Shown here piece after piece: positions 35,505 through 48,640 of a DNA stretch of 64,000 nt. Source of the stretch: Gadus chalcogrammus (Eukaryota; Chordata; Actinopteri; Gadiformes; Gadidae); the NCBI RefSeq assembly GCF_026213295.1, contig NC_079415.1, positions 31,276,015-31,340,014 of the forward strand. The letters are read 5' to 3'. Positions within the stretch are counted from its first letter, which is position 1. Each line of letters begins with the position of its first letter. Under the pieces are notes generated by a model, which saw only the letters and a list, made by a program, of their open reading frames with translations, was not told the DNA's origin and searched no databases. Made by a program: the position numbers and the translations under genes.

Positions 35505-36178
35505 TCCCCTCACCTCCTCCTCCCCCCCTCCCTCCTCCTCCTCCTCCCCCCTCCTCCGTCTCCTCTCTCCCAGCACGTGCGCAACAACAGGGGGCTAAGC
35601 TGTTTGAGTTCACCCCCCAGGGCCTCATCCCCTCACCTCCCCCACCTCCTCCTCCCCCTCCTCCACTTCCTTCTCCCCCTCCTCCTCCTCCTCCTCCTCC
35701 GTCCACTCATCCCTGATTCCACATCCTCTCTTCATCCTCTCATCATCCCCCCTCCACCATCCCTCTCCTCCACCGCCCCATCCTCTCCTCCTCCTCAACC
35801 ATCCCCACCTACCTCATGTTGTCCCTCTCCTCCACCTCCTCCTCCTCCAACATCCCCACCTACCTCATGTTGTCCCTCTCCTCCACTCCCCTCCTCCTCC
35901 CCCTCCTCCTCCAACATCCCCACCTACCTCATGTAGTCCCTCTCCTCCACTCCCCTCCCCCTCTCCCCCTCTCCTCCTCCACCTCCTCCTCCGTCACCCA
36001 GCGTAGCCCCCCTGCAGCTTGTGATGTTGTGCGTCTCGGAGTACCGGACCCTCCAAGGGGGGAAGGGGAGGGGCGTGCTTGTTGTGTTTCTGCTCTCAAC
36101 AACATCCCTTCCCCTCCTCCATCCCCTCTCCTTCCCTCCTCTCCCCCCCCCCTCCCTTCCCCTCCCCTTTCGTCACAG
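35505..36178. repeat. (CCT)n-rich tract with internal duplications
   Basis: CCTCCTCC arrays; a unit with CCCCACCTACCTCATGTTGTCCC recurs at about 35805, 35853 and 35918. It yields Pro/Ser frames that are artefacts. Confidence 0.9.
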
Positions 36179-36915
36179 ACCAATCAGATCACACGGATCC
36201 TGTTTTGTTCCCGGTTAATCACCTGTTTTACTAGGGGAGAATGGAATATGACGGATGTGACGAGAGCACTAGAAAGCCATTTCACACTGGAAATGTTCTC
36301 ATTTTTCAAAATTGAAACCACAAAGTGATTCAAGAAAGTGTTTCCTAAAGTGCGATGTGCAAGGGAAATGGGAAGGAAGGGAGAATTCAATTAATTAACT
36401 CATATTGGCGAGGGGGAAAGCTCAATCTGAGACTGTTTAAAAGCAAAGCACACATTGATGAATCAAGCCAGAGGCCATCATGTGGGTGGGTGATTGGCCG
36501 TCTCAATTGGATAAGGGGGTGTCATTTAATTGATCAGCACGAGGATGCAGGTATCATGGTACCATGACGGCTGCCCGAAAAAAATGATTTATATTAAGAA
36601 CTCTTTTCTTGGCACCAAACGATGAGAGAAGTGAATCTCATTTGCGCCTGAGGGATTGTAAACAGTTTGGAGGTCACACACACGTTTTACTGTGTGACCG
36701 TTCAGAATCAGAGTCATGCTGGGAAGGGAGACTCAGACATCAATTCTGTCCATTCTGAGCATTGATTTACCATTAGAGGCCCTGTGTTGTAACAGAGCAG
36801 CGATCCCTAATTGAGCGACGGGAACCAGAAAGGCTGACTGGCTGCACATCCTTTTATTCAGGGCAAACATTGGTAATAACTTTGTCCTGGCTCAAACCAC
36901 TGCCACACCCCCTAG
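36179..36915. other. No feature recognised
   Basis: Unique-looking DNA. Confidence 0.4.
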
Positions 36916-37164
36916 GGGCGACATGTGGCTCAGGAGGTTGGAGCGGGTCGGCTGGTATACCAGAAGGTTGCTAGTTCGAACCCCTGCTCCTAACTGAGTG
37001 TCGAGTTGTCCCTGAACAAGACGAGCTGGCGCCCTGCCTGGTTGCCGTCGTCGGTGTGTGAATGTGTGCATCAATGGGTGAATGTCAGGCGGTATTGTAA
37101 AGCTTTGAGTGGCCACTGGTTAGAAAAGCTCTAAATAAATGCTGCCAAACAATTTATCATTTAC
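36916..37164 (+). mobile_element. tRNA-derived SINE, second tail type
   Basis: Head GGCGACATGTGGCTCAGGAGG (A box) and GGTTGCTAGTTCGAACCCC (B box). The body contains GTGAATGTGTGCATCAATGG. The tail is CTTTGAGTGGCCACTGGTTA, GAAAAGCTCTAAATAAATGC, then CATTTA. Related copies: 41816-42115 and 56391-56653 (minus). Confidence 0.87.
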
Positions 37165-38131
37165 ATCGATAGCAAGACGGCTTGATGACAGTGGACTCCA
37201 TGGAAACAATAACAGCAGAACTCCATGCAAAAAAAAACATGATTTTAAAACAATGGCCCTCTGTAATTGCTTATCTTAAATGAATAATTTGAACAATGTG
37301 CTTCAAGCAAAATAAATAAAATGACAAGGGATGTCGATTCTACCTTGTCGTTTAAATTAATCGGAGAGCTCATTGAGCTTTTGGGAGTCAGTAACAGCTT
37401 ATTAAATGGGCAGGTTTGAGATATTCAAGATGAGGAGCTGTACGCGACGCGTAATGTTTTTTAAACCTGGATTTAAAGGTAATATAGAGTTGAAATTAAA
37501 TTGTCTCCCATTGTCTGGAAGTTTGGTACCAAAAGTTTTTTTTTCCCCGATAGTTGAACCTATTGTGGTTGTGCAAGAAGACGCAAGGTGTGTGGGGATA
37601 AGAAAATAAATGTCTCCCAGTGAAGCAACATTGATATTTAGACTGAATAGATATCACATTCACCTTCTAAGCATGCGTCAATGCTGTCGCCGTCTTGCCA
37701 CGGGGTAACCACCGTCCTGAATGAATGAACATCCGATAGGGCAGAGGTTTCCTTTCCCAGTCAAAATCACGATAAATCGCCACATTTTTAAGCAATCGTC
37801 AAGCGGGTGAGTGGTTCCTCCGCGGGCAAGATGGCGGCAGCATTGACGCACGCGTTCCAACAGCGCCGCTCAGACCAGCGCAGAACAGCGCAGCTCAGAC
37901 CATATCTAGTCAGTATATTTAACAGTTATTCGCCAAAGGCGAAGTGAATAGTAATAATTCACGGAGCCTGAGTTGAATAATTGTTTTAGTATATACTACA
38001 CGCTAACACTCCAAAAATAAACAAGATAACACTTTTTGCTGGGATTTATTTGTATTTATTAGCGAACAAAGCGGGACATTTTGCGATGAAAACAATATAC
38101 CGAGTTTGGGATACATATACTAAACCTGTAT
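37165..38131. other. No feature recognised
   Basis: AT-rich DNA; GCGCAGCTCAGACC duplicates near 37865-37895 are minor. Confidence 0.4.
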
Positions 38132-38139
38132 ATCTATGG

Positions 38140-38919
38140 CAGGGATGGGCAACTGGCGGCCCGCGGGCCGCATGCGGCCCGCATCCTCACTCAGTGCGGC
38201 CCGCATCCTCACTCAGTGCGGCCCGCATCCTCACTCAGTCAAGCCCGCACATAATAAAAAAAAAAAGAAAAAGAATAATAATAATTGATCGAGTTACAGA
38301 AAACTCGGTCAAGAAAGATGAGAAAAATTCATAGAATTCGAAGGCAAACCCATGCGTCTAGTTTGCTTAGAAGCGATATCAGTCATTAAAGATATCCACT
38401 TAAGTCGCCACTACAACTGCTTGTTGGGTTTGAGTTCATTGAGTTGTTGCACTTAATGTTGGGCCACTGTTTTTCAGTTTTTTGACTTCATTGAATGATG
38501 ATGTATGTGAGCCCTTTGCACTGATAAAAATACTGATAATTCATGTGGCTGTTTGAGCATGGAAAACATGAAATGAATGTATGTTGGTTAGTATAGTAGA
38601 TTTTATTTGGACATGGACATGACAATGTCATTGGACGAACCAGATGCATTGTTTACAGTGTATTAGCATAAATGCTAGTTTACAACACCTGTCCACAGGA
38701 GGCTTAATTAACATACCGTACATAGGTTATGATTCTGGATGATTTTTTAGGTAGTGGCCATCCCCAAAATGCACCAGAATACAGGAAATCATATCTACCA
38801 AATTCAAAATTGTGTAGCTTCTCTCAGCTCACGTTTAGTTGAAGTGTGCAGTCATGTGGCCCTCCGATGGTTATGATGAAAAATGTGGCCCTCTTTATCA
38901 TGAAAGTTGCCCATCCCTG
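38140..38919. mobile_element. hAT-type non-autonomous element with perfect 8-bp target duplication
   Basis: Starts CAGGGATGGGCAAC and ends GTTGCCCATCCCTG (14-bp perfect inverted termini), flanked by ATCTATGG at 38132-38139 and 38920-38927. CAGGG ends and an 8-bp duplication are hAT hallmarks. The interior has a 22-bp unit (GCGGCCCGCATCCTCACTCA..) repeated about three times at 38174-38240 and no transposase. Confidence 0.93.
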
Positions 38920-38927
38920 ATCTATGG

Positions 38928-40150
38928 TTAAGCAAGACTTGGACCAAGGACAAAATGGCTGCCAGACAAATCGAAGGGGGCGGGTCTTAGGAAGACGTGG
39001 AGAACGGAAGGCGAGGTTTTCGTGACGAGGACAGGATCGTTAAGAGTGGCACCCAAGGTCGACGTTCTTACGATGTCAACGATCCCTTCGAGGAAAGGAT
39101 AGAGATGGGTCTACATTAATATGTAATATGTAATATCTCTCATAAACACCCTTGGTGCGGTATCAGCCAAGTAGTTTTGATTTGCATAACTCTCACCTCA
39201 ATGTCCTCAGCTGTCAACACAAAAGCGTGTCCATGTTACGATGCGTCATATAATAGCATCATGACCACACTTTTTGTGAAAATGAATAATAAAAATGGAA
39301 CACAAAATTGCTTTGTGGCGAGAGACGGGCACAGAACTCTTATTATTGCTGTTTGTGACAGCGCAAAAAAATATTCATTATCATCTCTGACCTATTGGTT
39401 TTTTGTCTTGTTCATCGTCAGGCTTTTATATTTTGACATTATTAAAATTCATACAGTATATATATATATCTTTTCATAATGTCGGCCAAATATTTTGTGA
39501 AAGTGGGGCTGACTATTCTTTTCATATTTAATATTCTTTTTCATATTTCTCAATATGATTTGTTATCAAAATGATCAGAGTGACGCTTGTCGCTAAAAGC
39601 CTTCTAAAGCGGCTTTTATGTTCTTTCATAGGTTTTTAAATACAGAAATCTTCCCTCTCCCTAATAAACCTCACCTAAGCAGAGAAGAGACATCAAAACT
39701 CTTTCTTTACCCAGATCCAAGAAAACATAACATGCTTACCCCCCAAAAAACACAAATAATCACCCATATAATCCACTCATCCTTGGTAATTTTGAAGAAG
39801 TCGAGACACAAGGTGTGGTGTTGTGTGGGCGGACTACAGTAATTCACAGCCCCCTTTGATTAGAGTGTCTTTGCTCTAAATGACGAAATATTAAGGACGA
39901 GGTTTGATAACTCCTTACTTTCTGGCAATTACAAGAACAAACATAGAGCTCTCAACGGCATTTCCTCCGTGACCAGACTACATCCAGTGGCTCACATCAG
40001 GCCTTAGACTACTAATCTCCAATTTGTCAGCAGAAAAGTTTCAATCTTTCCCTCACTTCACATTTGTTTTGACCAATTGTTCTGCTTGAAAGCCGAATAA
40101 CAGTACATGTTATACTATGTCGTTAACCTCGCACAATTGAGTCTTATTTT
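38928..40150. other. No feature recognised
   Basis: AT-rich DNA; frames at 39177-39479 and 39618-39842 lack domains. Confidence 0.4.
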
Positions 40151-40290
40151 AAGGTCCATCTTTTATTTAGCGTCAAAGTTAAGTCAATAGATGACTTAGG
40201 CGGATGGTGATTATAGAATGGAAGAAGCACTCTAAATGGCTTAGGATACAGCCAATGAGGCGCAGGGAATCAGCAGCGTTAGAGAGTAGA
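40151..40290 (+). repeat. Dispersed repeat, related to 62781-62900
   Basis: Shares AAGGT.CATCTT.TATTTAGCGTC, ATAGATGACT and AGCCAATGAGGC words with the later copy; about 75-80% alike by eye. Family unknown. Confidence 0.65.
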
Positions 40291-40554
40291 CTTAGGTTAG
40301 ATGTCACAACTTGGCCAAAAAATGACTTGCTGTTCTCGCTGAGGGGAATCGAAGCCGTGACCCGCCTCCTGTTCTTCCGGGCCGGGGGACTATAAAGAAG
40401 AGACGTGACCAGTGAAACAATAAGCATGGAGACCGGAGTACACGGACTGGGTTTGAGGAAAGACCTCTGAGTCAACTGGAGATTGTCTCACGGAAAACCA
40501 CAAGAACAGACGCAACCAAAGGTCTTGTTAGAGCGGGGTGATAGTGTGTTTGGG

Positions 40555-40566
40555 TGTGTGTGCAAG

Positions 40567-40601
<35 letters not shown>

Positions 40602-40740
40602 ACGCACACGCACACACACGCACATGCACACACACAGAGACACAGGCACGTACCCATGCACAACATACACACTCACACACAGATAGACACACACTCACAC
40701 ACACAGAAACACACACGCATAAACACACACACACACACGT
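40555..40740. repeat. CA-rich array
   Basis: CA with CGCA and GACA interruptions. Confidence 0.93.
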
Positions 40741-40819
40741 AAAAGAATGCTATACGTGATGAGTGTGTGTGAGTAGAGCTGTCTAAATGTAAGCATGTGG
40801 GTGTGTGCATTTTTGAGAC

Positions 40820-40850
<31 letters not shown>

Positions 40851-40971
40851 ATTCTACATTTAGAGGGAACAAGGCCAATTTGTCTGCTACGCCTGTACTC
40901 TCGTTTCCATCTTCAATTGCTCCCATCTTCTCCCACAGTCGGTCAGACTAACAAAGGACATAAGACAATGA

Positions 40972-41071
40972 CACGAGAGGGAGGGAGAGAGACAGAGAGA
41001 GAGACGGAGAGAGAGTGGGAGTGGGAGTGGGAGAGAGAGAGACACTGAAAGTCTGTGAGTGAGTTCAAAAG

Positions 41072-41133
<62 letters not shown>
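40972..41133. repeat. (GA)n compound array
   Basis: GAGA with GAGTGG words, pure (GA)n at 41071-41132. Confidence 0.93.
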
Positions 41134-41136
<3 letters not shown>

Positions 41137-41290
41137 AAATAAAGGAAGCAGCCCGTTCTTTTTTTTCCCAGTAACGTTGCCTTGGCAACCGGATCAGGGC
41201 AGAGTTGCAGCTGGATATATTTTTAGTGTCTGAGTTCTTGTAATCTTTGCGTCCCCCCTCCCGAAAAAAGGCGGTCACGGTTCGGATGGA

Positions 41291-41321
41291 GTGGGGGGGG
41301 TGGGGGGGTGGGGGGGGGGTT
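41291..41321. repeat. Poly-G tract
   Basis: G runs broken by single T; 41291-41321. Confidence 0.93.
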
Positions 41322-41395
41322 TCCTCTGACTCGTAAACGAGCAATCGGAGGCGCACAGACTACTTAATAATAACCTTCAGAACAACTCCTGCCTG

Positions 41396-41585
41396 GTGGA
41401 GGAGGAGGAGGAGGAGGAGGAGGAGGAGGAGGAGGAGGAGGAGGAGGAGGAGAGGGGTCGAGGTGATGGAGGAAGTGAAGGAGGGGGAGGTGGTGAACGA
41501 GGAGAAGGAGGAGGAGGAGGAAAAGGAAGAGGGGGAGGAGGGGGGAGGAGGGGGGGGGGGAGGAGGAAGAGGAGGAGAAAGACGT
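41396..41585. repeat. (GGA)n array
   Basis: Pure GGA to about 41450, then degenerate GGA/GAAG; Glu/Gly frames are artefacts. Confidence 0.94.
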
Positions 41586-41815
41586 TGGCGTGAGCGGTTC
41601 CCCTCGCTCTCCCCTTGTCCCTTCCCTGGCTCCTGCTCCGTCACCGAGCCGTTCGACACAGTACCGCTCTGACCCATAAAAGGCGGCAAAACCGTCAAGG
41701 CGGCCCGGCCCCCTATGGCGGCAGTTGGAGCCTGCCGTTGAACATCCGACGCTGAACGTTTTCTCTCAAACGCCGCCTCGAATATCCCAGAATCCCACAA
41801 CGGGTCTCGGATATT

Positions 41816-42115
41816 CGGGGCGGCGGCGTGTGGCTCAGGAGTCGGAGCGAGTTGGCTTGGTAACCTGAGGGGTTGCTAGCTCGAAACCCGTCTCTTCCTA
41901 GCGTGTGAGTGACTCACTCAGGCGCCCCCGAGTGAGACGCCTTCCAAACAGGCAGCTCCCGACCAGCTGGCGGCGGTCGCCCTGCGTGTCGAACCGCCGC
42001 CGTCGGCGTGTGAATGTGTGCATGAATGGGTGAATGTGAGGCGATATTGTCAGGCGCTTTGAGTGGCCACTGGTTTGAAAACGCACCGTATAAATGAAGT
42101 TAATTGACCATTTAT
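41816..42115 (+). mobile_element. tRNA-derived SINE, second tail type
   Basis: Head GTGTGGCTCAGGAG and GGTTGCTAGCTCGAAACCC. The body has GTGAATGTGTGCATGAATGG; the tail is GCGCTTTGAGTGGCCACTGG and TAAATGAAG..CATTTA. It carries a GC-rich insertion in the body relative to 36916-37164. Confidence 0.87.
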
Positions 42116-42630
<515 letters not shown>

Positions 42631-42935
42631 TCACCATGTGATGAGACAATGCCTAGCGGGTCAGATAATTAGATTCACGCCACTTTACCTGCTCGCTCGC
42701 TCACTTGAGAAGGGTCGATGAGCTTTCTTCATAAGAAGAAAACAAATGATGCTTTTCGTGTTTCACACACTTCCCTATCACCGCTATACATCTCCACGAC
42801 GTTTTACACGAAATCAAATTCCTTTTGAATTCGGCTTGCATATGAATTGCCTCTTCAATAAAGTAGTCTTTTTGTCCTTGACTGTCTGCAGCCAGATGTT
42901 GTCCAAGACGCACGTTGAAATGAAGACAGCAGAGG
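42631..42935. other. No feature recognised
   Basis: Unique spacer between GT arrays. Confidence 0.45.
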
Positions 42936-42939
42936 ACGT

Positions 42940-42959
42940 GTGTGTGTGTGAGTATGTGT

Positions 42960-43049
<90 letters not shown>
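42940..43049. repeat. (GT)n array
   Basis: GAGTGTG start then about 84 bp of pure GT. Confidence 0.97.
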
Positions 43050-43052
<3 letters not shown>

Positions 43053-43149
43053 TGCCTGTGTATGTCTGAGTGTGTGTGGGCAGACTGACAAAAGGATTCC
43101 CCCTGTGCAGTACCACGTCCAACCAGCACATGTCACTGTTAAACAAGCA

Positions 43150-43256
43150 AACCTCTCCCCCTCTCTTTTCCACTCTCCCTCCCTCCCTCCCTCCCCCCAG
43201 CCCTCGCTCCGCCCCCTCCCTCTCCCCCACCCGCTCACACCCCCCTCCCTCCCTCT
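43150..43256. repeat. CCCT/CTCC-rich tract
   Basis: CCCTCCCTCCCT words. Confidence 0.85.
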
Positions 43257-43386
43257 AAAACAAAGTAATTGGCTGCAGCACAGTTCAGACTGAGCTCCAG
43301 TCAATCACTGCTCGGCACATCGGTGAACACGCTGCATCTCCGGCTCCAGGGGTCAGGGAGACCCCTGGGTGTGTGTGGGCGTGCAC

Positions 43387-43390
<4 letters not shown>

Positions 43391-43422
<32 letters not shown>

Positions 43423-43440
43423 GTTTGTGTGTGTGTGCAA
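43391..43440. repeat. (GT)n microsatellite
   Basis: GT with a GCGTGTTT interruption. Confidence 0.93.
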
Positions 43441-43566
43441 CAGGAGGTTGGCCGAGGGGTGTGCGCTTGTTTGTGGCTATTCCTCAAGGGTTGAATGAGA
43501 TGTAAGTTGTTAGGTGTGTGTGCGTGTCTGTGTGTGTGTATGTGTCAACACACAGGTGTGGGGGGG

Positions 43567-43802
43567 GCGGCTTAGCTCAGGTGGTAGAGCAGTTGTCTTG
43601 TAACTGAAAGGTTGCTAGTTCGATCCCCGGTTCTTCCTAGCTGAGTGTTGATGTGTCCTAGAGCAAGACCCTTAACCCTAACTGCTCCTGTCAAGCTGGC
43701 TGTCGCCTTGCATGGTTGACTCTGCCGTCGTTGTGTCAATGTGTGTATTAACCGATGCAAGTCGCTTTGGATAAAGGCGTCTGCTAAATGCCCTAATTGT
43801 AA
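43567..43802 (+). mobile_element. tRNA-derived SINE with UnaL2-type tail (best preserved)
   Basis: The head is close to a tRNA-Thr(TGT): GGCTTAGCTCAGGTGGTAGA, GTCTTGTAACTGAAAGG, GGTTGCTAGTTCGATCCCCG. The 3' side of the acceptor stem does not pair, so it is a SINE and not a tRNA gene. The body has CAAGACCCTTAACCCTAACT. The tail is AAGTCGCTTT-GGATA-AAGGCGTCTGC, then TAAATGCCCTAATTGTAA. Confidence 0.92.
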
Positions 43803-44324
43803 TCGTGTTGCCATTAGAGGATAGTCGGGGATTGGGGATAGAAATTGTGCACGAGAGTGCGCATGTTTTGTGTTTGTGCGTGTGTGCATACTCAAGGTGA
43901 AACAGGAGTGAAGGAACTCTCGATGACTTGTAGCATGCGAGGGCGTGCACGTTGAAATGAATGCAAAGGTATGTTATCTGTCTGTAGGGAGAAAGAGAGG
44001 TTCAAGTGCATAAAAAAATAATGAAGGCCATTCCATCCTCCTCAATATTTATCAGTCGCCTATTGTGGAGGTCCATCTATAATTCAATAAGCCGTACGCC
44101 TAAGGTCATACACACTGCTCGCAAATACACACCCCGGCTTGACCAATTACACAGCCCCCAATTATTTATGGAAACCATTGAACTGCCTTTCTGATTTTGT
44201 GTGTGTGAGTGTGTGTCTGTGCGTGCATGCTTTGTTTATTGTTACACAGGTAAATTATACGCCTACTGTGCTACAGTACATGCAGTAACTATGTATGCAT
44301 GTGTATACGTATGTGTATATTTAT
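43803..44324. other. No feature recognised
   Basis: Short GT words; otherwise unique. Confidence 0.4.
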
Positions 44325-44990
44325 TAGGGCTGTCAAGCGATTAAAAAATTTCATCGGATTAATTACAGGCTCTGTAATTAATTAATCTAAATTAATCGCA
44401 TGCTTACATTTTTCCGAGAAAGTATTTCAAAATAATTTAATTCAAGTAAATTATGGCGGATGGGTGATTCAATGAATAATATACACACTAGACTTTAAAG
44501 TTCAGTGTCTCTTATATTTAAAACATGTATTTCATTAACATACGGTGCATTTTAAGATCAAATTATTAACATTTCCATCTACCTCAAGATTCAATGCATC
44601 TCAGTCGAGTGTGGCTTGACGAGGCTGGCTGCTAGCGCCAGCTTCAGGGGCTGTGGCAGCTCGTACCTGCTAGCTTGCTACCAAATGTTTTGCGTTGAGG
44701 TGATATTTAAGGGTTGATGAACTCCGGTGATAGGAAAATTCCTTACTACAGAGATTGCAGATAACGGTGTTCCTATCTACAGTTCCGTCTGGGAGTTGTT
44801 CAAACTTCAATTTTCCGTTCACGGGGCCGAGCTGCGTCTTCTCGTCTGCCTCTAGTTCGTTTCAACGCAAATGACGCACCGGGGTCAAAGGGCACTATAG
44901 AAGCGCGATTAATCTGCCTTAATCCTTTTTAACGCGTGAATTTTTCTGTGATTACTTAATCGAAATCAACGCGTTAATTTGACAGCCCTA
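44325..44990. mobile_element. hAT-like MITE (TAGGGCTGTCAA ends)
   Basis: Starts TAGGGCTGTCAAGCGATTAA and ends CGCGTTAATTTGACAGCCCTA. 666 bp, interior rich in GATTAAT words near both ends. AT-rich flanks hide the target duplication. A common fish type. Confidence 0.85.
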
Positions 44991-45039
44991 ATATATATAT
45001 ATATATATGTGTCTTTTGTTTGCAAATATATTTATATAT

Positions 45040-45248
45040 TGTGGCAGACGCCAGGGAGGAGTGAGGGGCGACACAGACGAGAGAGAGACCATGCCATGGT
45101 TGGTTAGGGATAGGCCCTGACTGAGGTGGAGGACCTTTTCCCCACCCTGGTGATTGCTGTTACTCGGTCATTAAATCACCCTATCTTGGAACTGCTTGGT
45201 GCGTTGTGTCATTTCATCCGTTCAACTTGGTGGCGTGGATACCCCACA
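45040..45248 (+). repeat. LTR, 209 bp
   Basis: TGTGGCAGACGCC...GGCGTGGATACCCCACA, with ATTAAA near 45170. Starts with TGTGG like the element at 681. Confidence 0.62.
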
Positions 45249-45420
45249 CCCCACTGGCCCGCTACGCATGGTGGAGAATGCCGGCATATACCAAGTTTAA
45301 TAGATAGACTGACTCGGGACAATGGAAGCGTTGGTGCGACAGTTGTTGGAGGCGGCCCTGGCCACGAATCGGGAGCTGGAGGGGTACGCCGATTGCTTTC
45401 CCACAATGGTTACATGACCC
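45249..45420 (+). pseudogene. Start of a gag-like frame behind the LTR, truncated
   Basis: After the LTR come TGGCCCGCTACGC and TGGTGGAGAATGCCGGC, either of which could be the primer site; the latter resembles the leader word at 1077. A frame from ATG 45324 reads MEALVRQLLEAALATNRELE and stops after about 32 codons. Short helices like this open the gag of some fish Gypsy elements. Nothing of pol follows. Confidence 0.45.
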
Positions 45421-46264
45421 CTGGTGAGACAGTGATTGGTTGGCTCACAGAGAAACGGCAGTTAGGGAGGAATAACAGTCATTGGAAAGTTTATCCGAAT
45501 AATTGATGCTCAAGGTCACCTTTTGTGTTTCCCACTTCGGTCAGTTGTGTAACCAGTGGCAAGCGGCATTACAAATCCGTGGTTCTAACTGCCAACATCT
45601 CTCTCGGACTGAAACACATTGACGACCACGAGTCAATATTGGCTCTCGACAAACGCTAGCCGTCAGTTTGTTTTTGTTTGTTTGACTTCAGCGAAAAAAC
45701 ATGATGACACAGCATTATCATTCGGGCTGAAACCAATCAAACCGTTCGGATAAATTGTTTATCTCGAAGGATGAAAATATTTTTATATTTCTGAGTAAAA
45801 AATATATCGATAATTCTTCGGTGGATAGCGAGCAGAAAGAGGAGCAGGTTGGAATCCAGATAGCAGAATCCACACAGACTGCGTCTGAATACATAGAGAG
45901 TAGCATAAGTCGATCACTGCGAGGCCGGAGGGAGAGCCGAGTTAGAGAACCGACGATCTCTCATAGATCCAAAAGAGAATCACACTCGAATCATGAAAAG
46001 TAGATATTCCTTTAAAATTACTTACATGTCCTCGAAAACACAAAGAGAGTTCACCAATGACCGTGAAGTGCCACCACGAAAAAGTCTGCACACGTAAATA
46101 CAAATCCAAAACAAAAATCCCCAAAGTTGCTACGAACCAAACAGGGATAAATAAACGCCAGGCACCATGTGCGAACAATGTTCCGATAAATATTTAACTC
46201 TGAGTATTTTATAAATATTTGATAGCATGGATATATCATACCTGTACAGCTGTCTGCTAGAGGC
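45421..46264. other. No feature recognised
   Basis: Unique-looking DNA; the open frame 45755-46003 has no domain. Confidence 0.4.
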
Positions 46265-46521
46265 TGACTGCAATCCGTGAAGAGAGAATGAAATAGAGGG
46301 GAGGAGGAGTAGGAGGACAGACAAGGACAAGGAAGGCGAGGAGAGAGAGGGAAGGAGTGAGGAGATAAGGGAGGAAGGAGGGAGAGAGAGCGAGCAGGGG
46401 GGTATTGTTCCCGAGTGGTTTAGCTCTCGCAGAGTTGAATGGACGTTGCTGTCAGATGGAAGGCAAGAGTCAGTCGGTGAGAGGGAGAGGGGGAGAGGCA
46501 GAGAGAGAGAGAGAGAGAGAG

Positions 46522-46578
<57 letters not shown>

Positions 46579-46840
46579 TTGAAGAGATTAGGAGAGAGGA
46601 AGGATAGCAATGGGAAGCAGATTGACTGAGGCGATGGCGATGGATGAGAGGCAGTAAGGGAGAGAGAAGGCAGAGAGAGAGGGAGAGAGGGAGATGGAGA
46701 GGGCGGAGGCCGAGAAGGAGACAGGGAGATGGAGCGAGAGGGAGAGACGGAGAGAGAGAGAGGGAGAGAGAGAGAGAGAGTGACAGAGAAGGGGATGGAG
46801 AGTAGGAGAGAGCGAGAGAGAGAGATCGAGATGAAGAGGC
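46265..46840. repeat. (GA)n-rich degenerate array
   Basis: GAGA, GGAG and GGGA words; purest at 46500-46575. Confidence 0.92.
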
Positions 46841-47121
46841 CTGGCCTAATTAGCACAAAGCACCAGCATGTCTCTGAGTGACCGAGTTTAATCCGCCGGC
46901 ACTTTAGCCCCGGCCCGCAGCTCAGCCAGCTCCAGCTGAACGCCCCCGTCTCCCCCCCCCGTCTCCCCCCCGTCTCCCCCCTGTCTCCCCCCGTCTCCCC
47001 CCAAAAAGCCCCTCGCCCCGCCCCGATCCTTTTGAGGCCGCTCACCGAGCCGCAGTGGACGTACCCCAAGACATGCAGACGTACAGACAGAGAGTCTGCT
47101 TATACTGGGTTTAAGTCTGGT
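46841..47121. other. Unique spacer with (CCCCGTCT)n
   Basis: CCCGTCTCCCCCC units at 46946-47001. Confidence 0.6.
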
Positions 47122-47385
47122 GATACCAGCTATAGGGAGAGACTGGGGAGTTGGGCTGATACCAGCTATAGAGAGGGACTGGCAGAGTTGGGGTGATACC
47201 AGCTATAGAGAGAGACAGGGAGAGTTGGGGTGATACCAGCTATAGGGAGAGACTGGGAGAGTTTGGGTGATACCAGCTATAGGGAGAGACTTGGAGAGTT
47301 TGGGTGATACCAGCTATAGGAAGAGACTGGGAGAGTTGAGGTGATACCAGCTATAGGGAGAGACAGGCAGAGTTGCCGTGATACC
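47122..47385. repeat. 37-bp minisatellite, seven units
   Basis: Units start GATACCAGCTATAGGGAGAG and end GAGTTGGGGT or GAGTTTGGGT. Seven units with few differences and nearly constant length, plus a partial GATACCAG. Confidence 0.94.
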
Positions 47386-47459
47386 AGATTGTATATCTGT
47401 TCAGAGATGTTAGTGTTTGTTCATTGGGATGATGTTTGATCGTTTACTTTAAAGTTGAC

Positions 47460-47545
47460 ATACATTCATTCATTCATTCCTTAATGTATTTAATCATTCA
47501 TACATTCATTCACTCATTCATTCATTCATGCATACATACATCCAT
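47460..47545. repeat. (CATT)n / (CATA)n array
   Basis: CATTCATTCATT then CATACATACATCC. Confidence 0.9.
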
Positions 47546-47598
47546 ACATACATATGAAATTAAATGGTATGAAAATGTCACATCATGATCGTCGTCAA

Positions 47599-47824
<226 letters not shown>

Positions 47825-48140
47825 ATGAAACTGTAGGAAAATGTCAACAATATATATTCATTAGAGATGAAACTGTTTGAAAGAGATAAGAGAAATTGAT
47901 CAAAAACAACTAAAATCAAATGAAGAAAGTGTTGCCCCTCATGTTTTATTCTCTAACCACAATGAAACGAAATATTTAAGGTGGCGCCGAACTTCTCTCT
48001 GCGCCACCTTAGGCCGTTGTGATTGGCTGAAAAAGGGGGAGATTAAACATGTAAATACTCAACACTTTGGCTAGATTAGGCGAGCTCCACGCGAACCAAA
48101 CAAGATTGACCCTCCACTCTCAAGCGAGCTCTCATTTTAA

Positions 48141-48640
<500 letters not shown>

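Noticed and set aside
43567..43640. tRNA-Thr-like gene
   Set aside because: Good A and B boxes but the acceptor stem is not closed and a SINE body and LINE-type tail follow.
47122..47385. CRISPR-like array
   Set aside because: Units are contiguous 37-bp tandem repeats with no distinct spacers; eukaryotic minisatellite.
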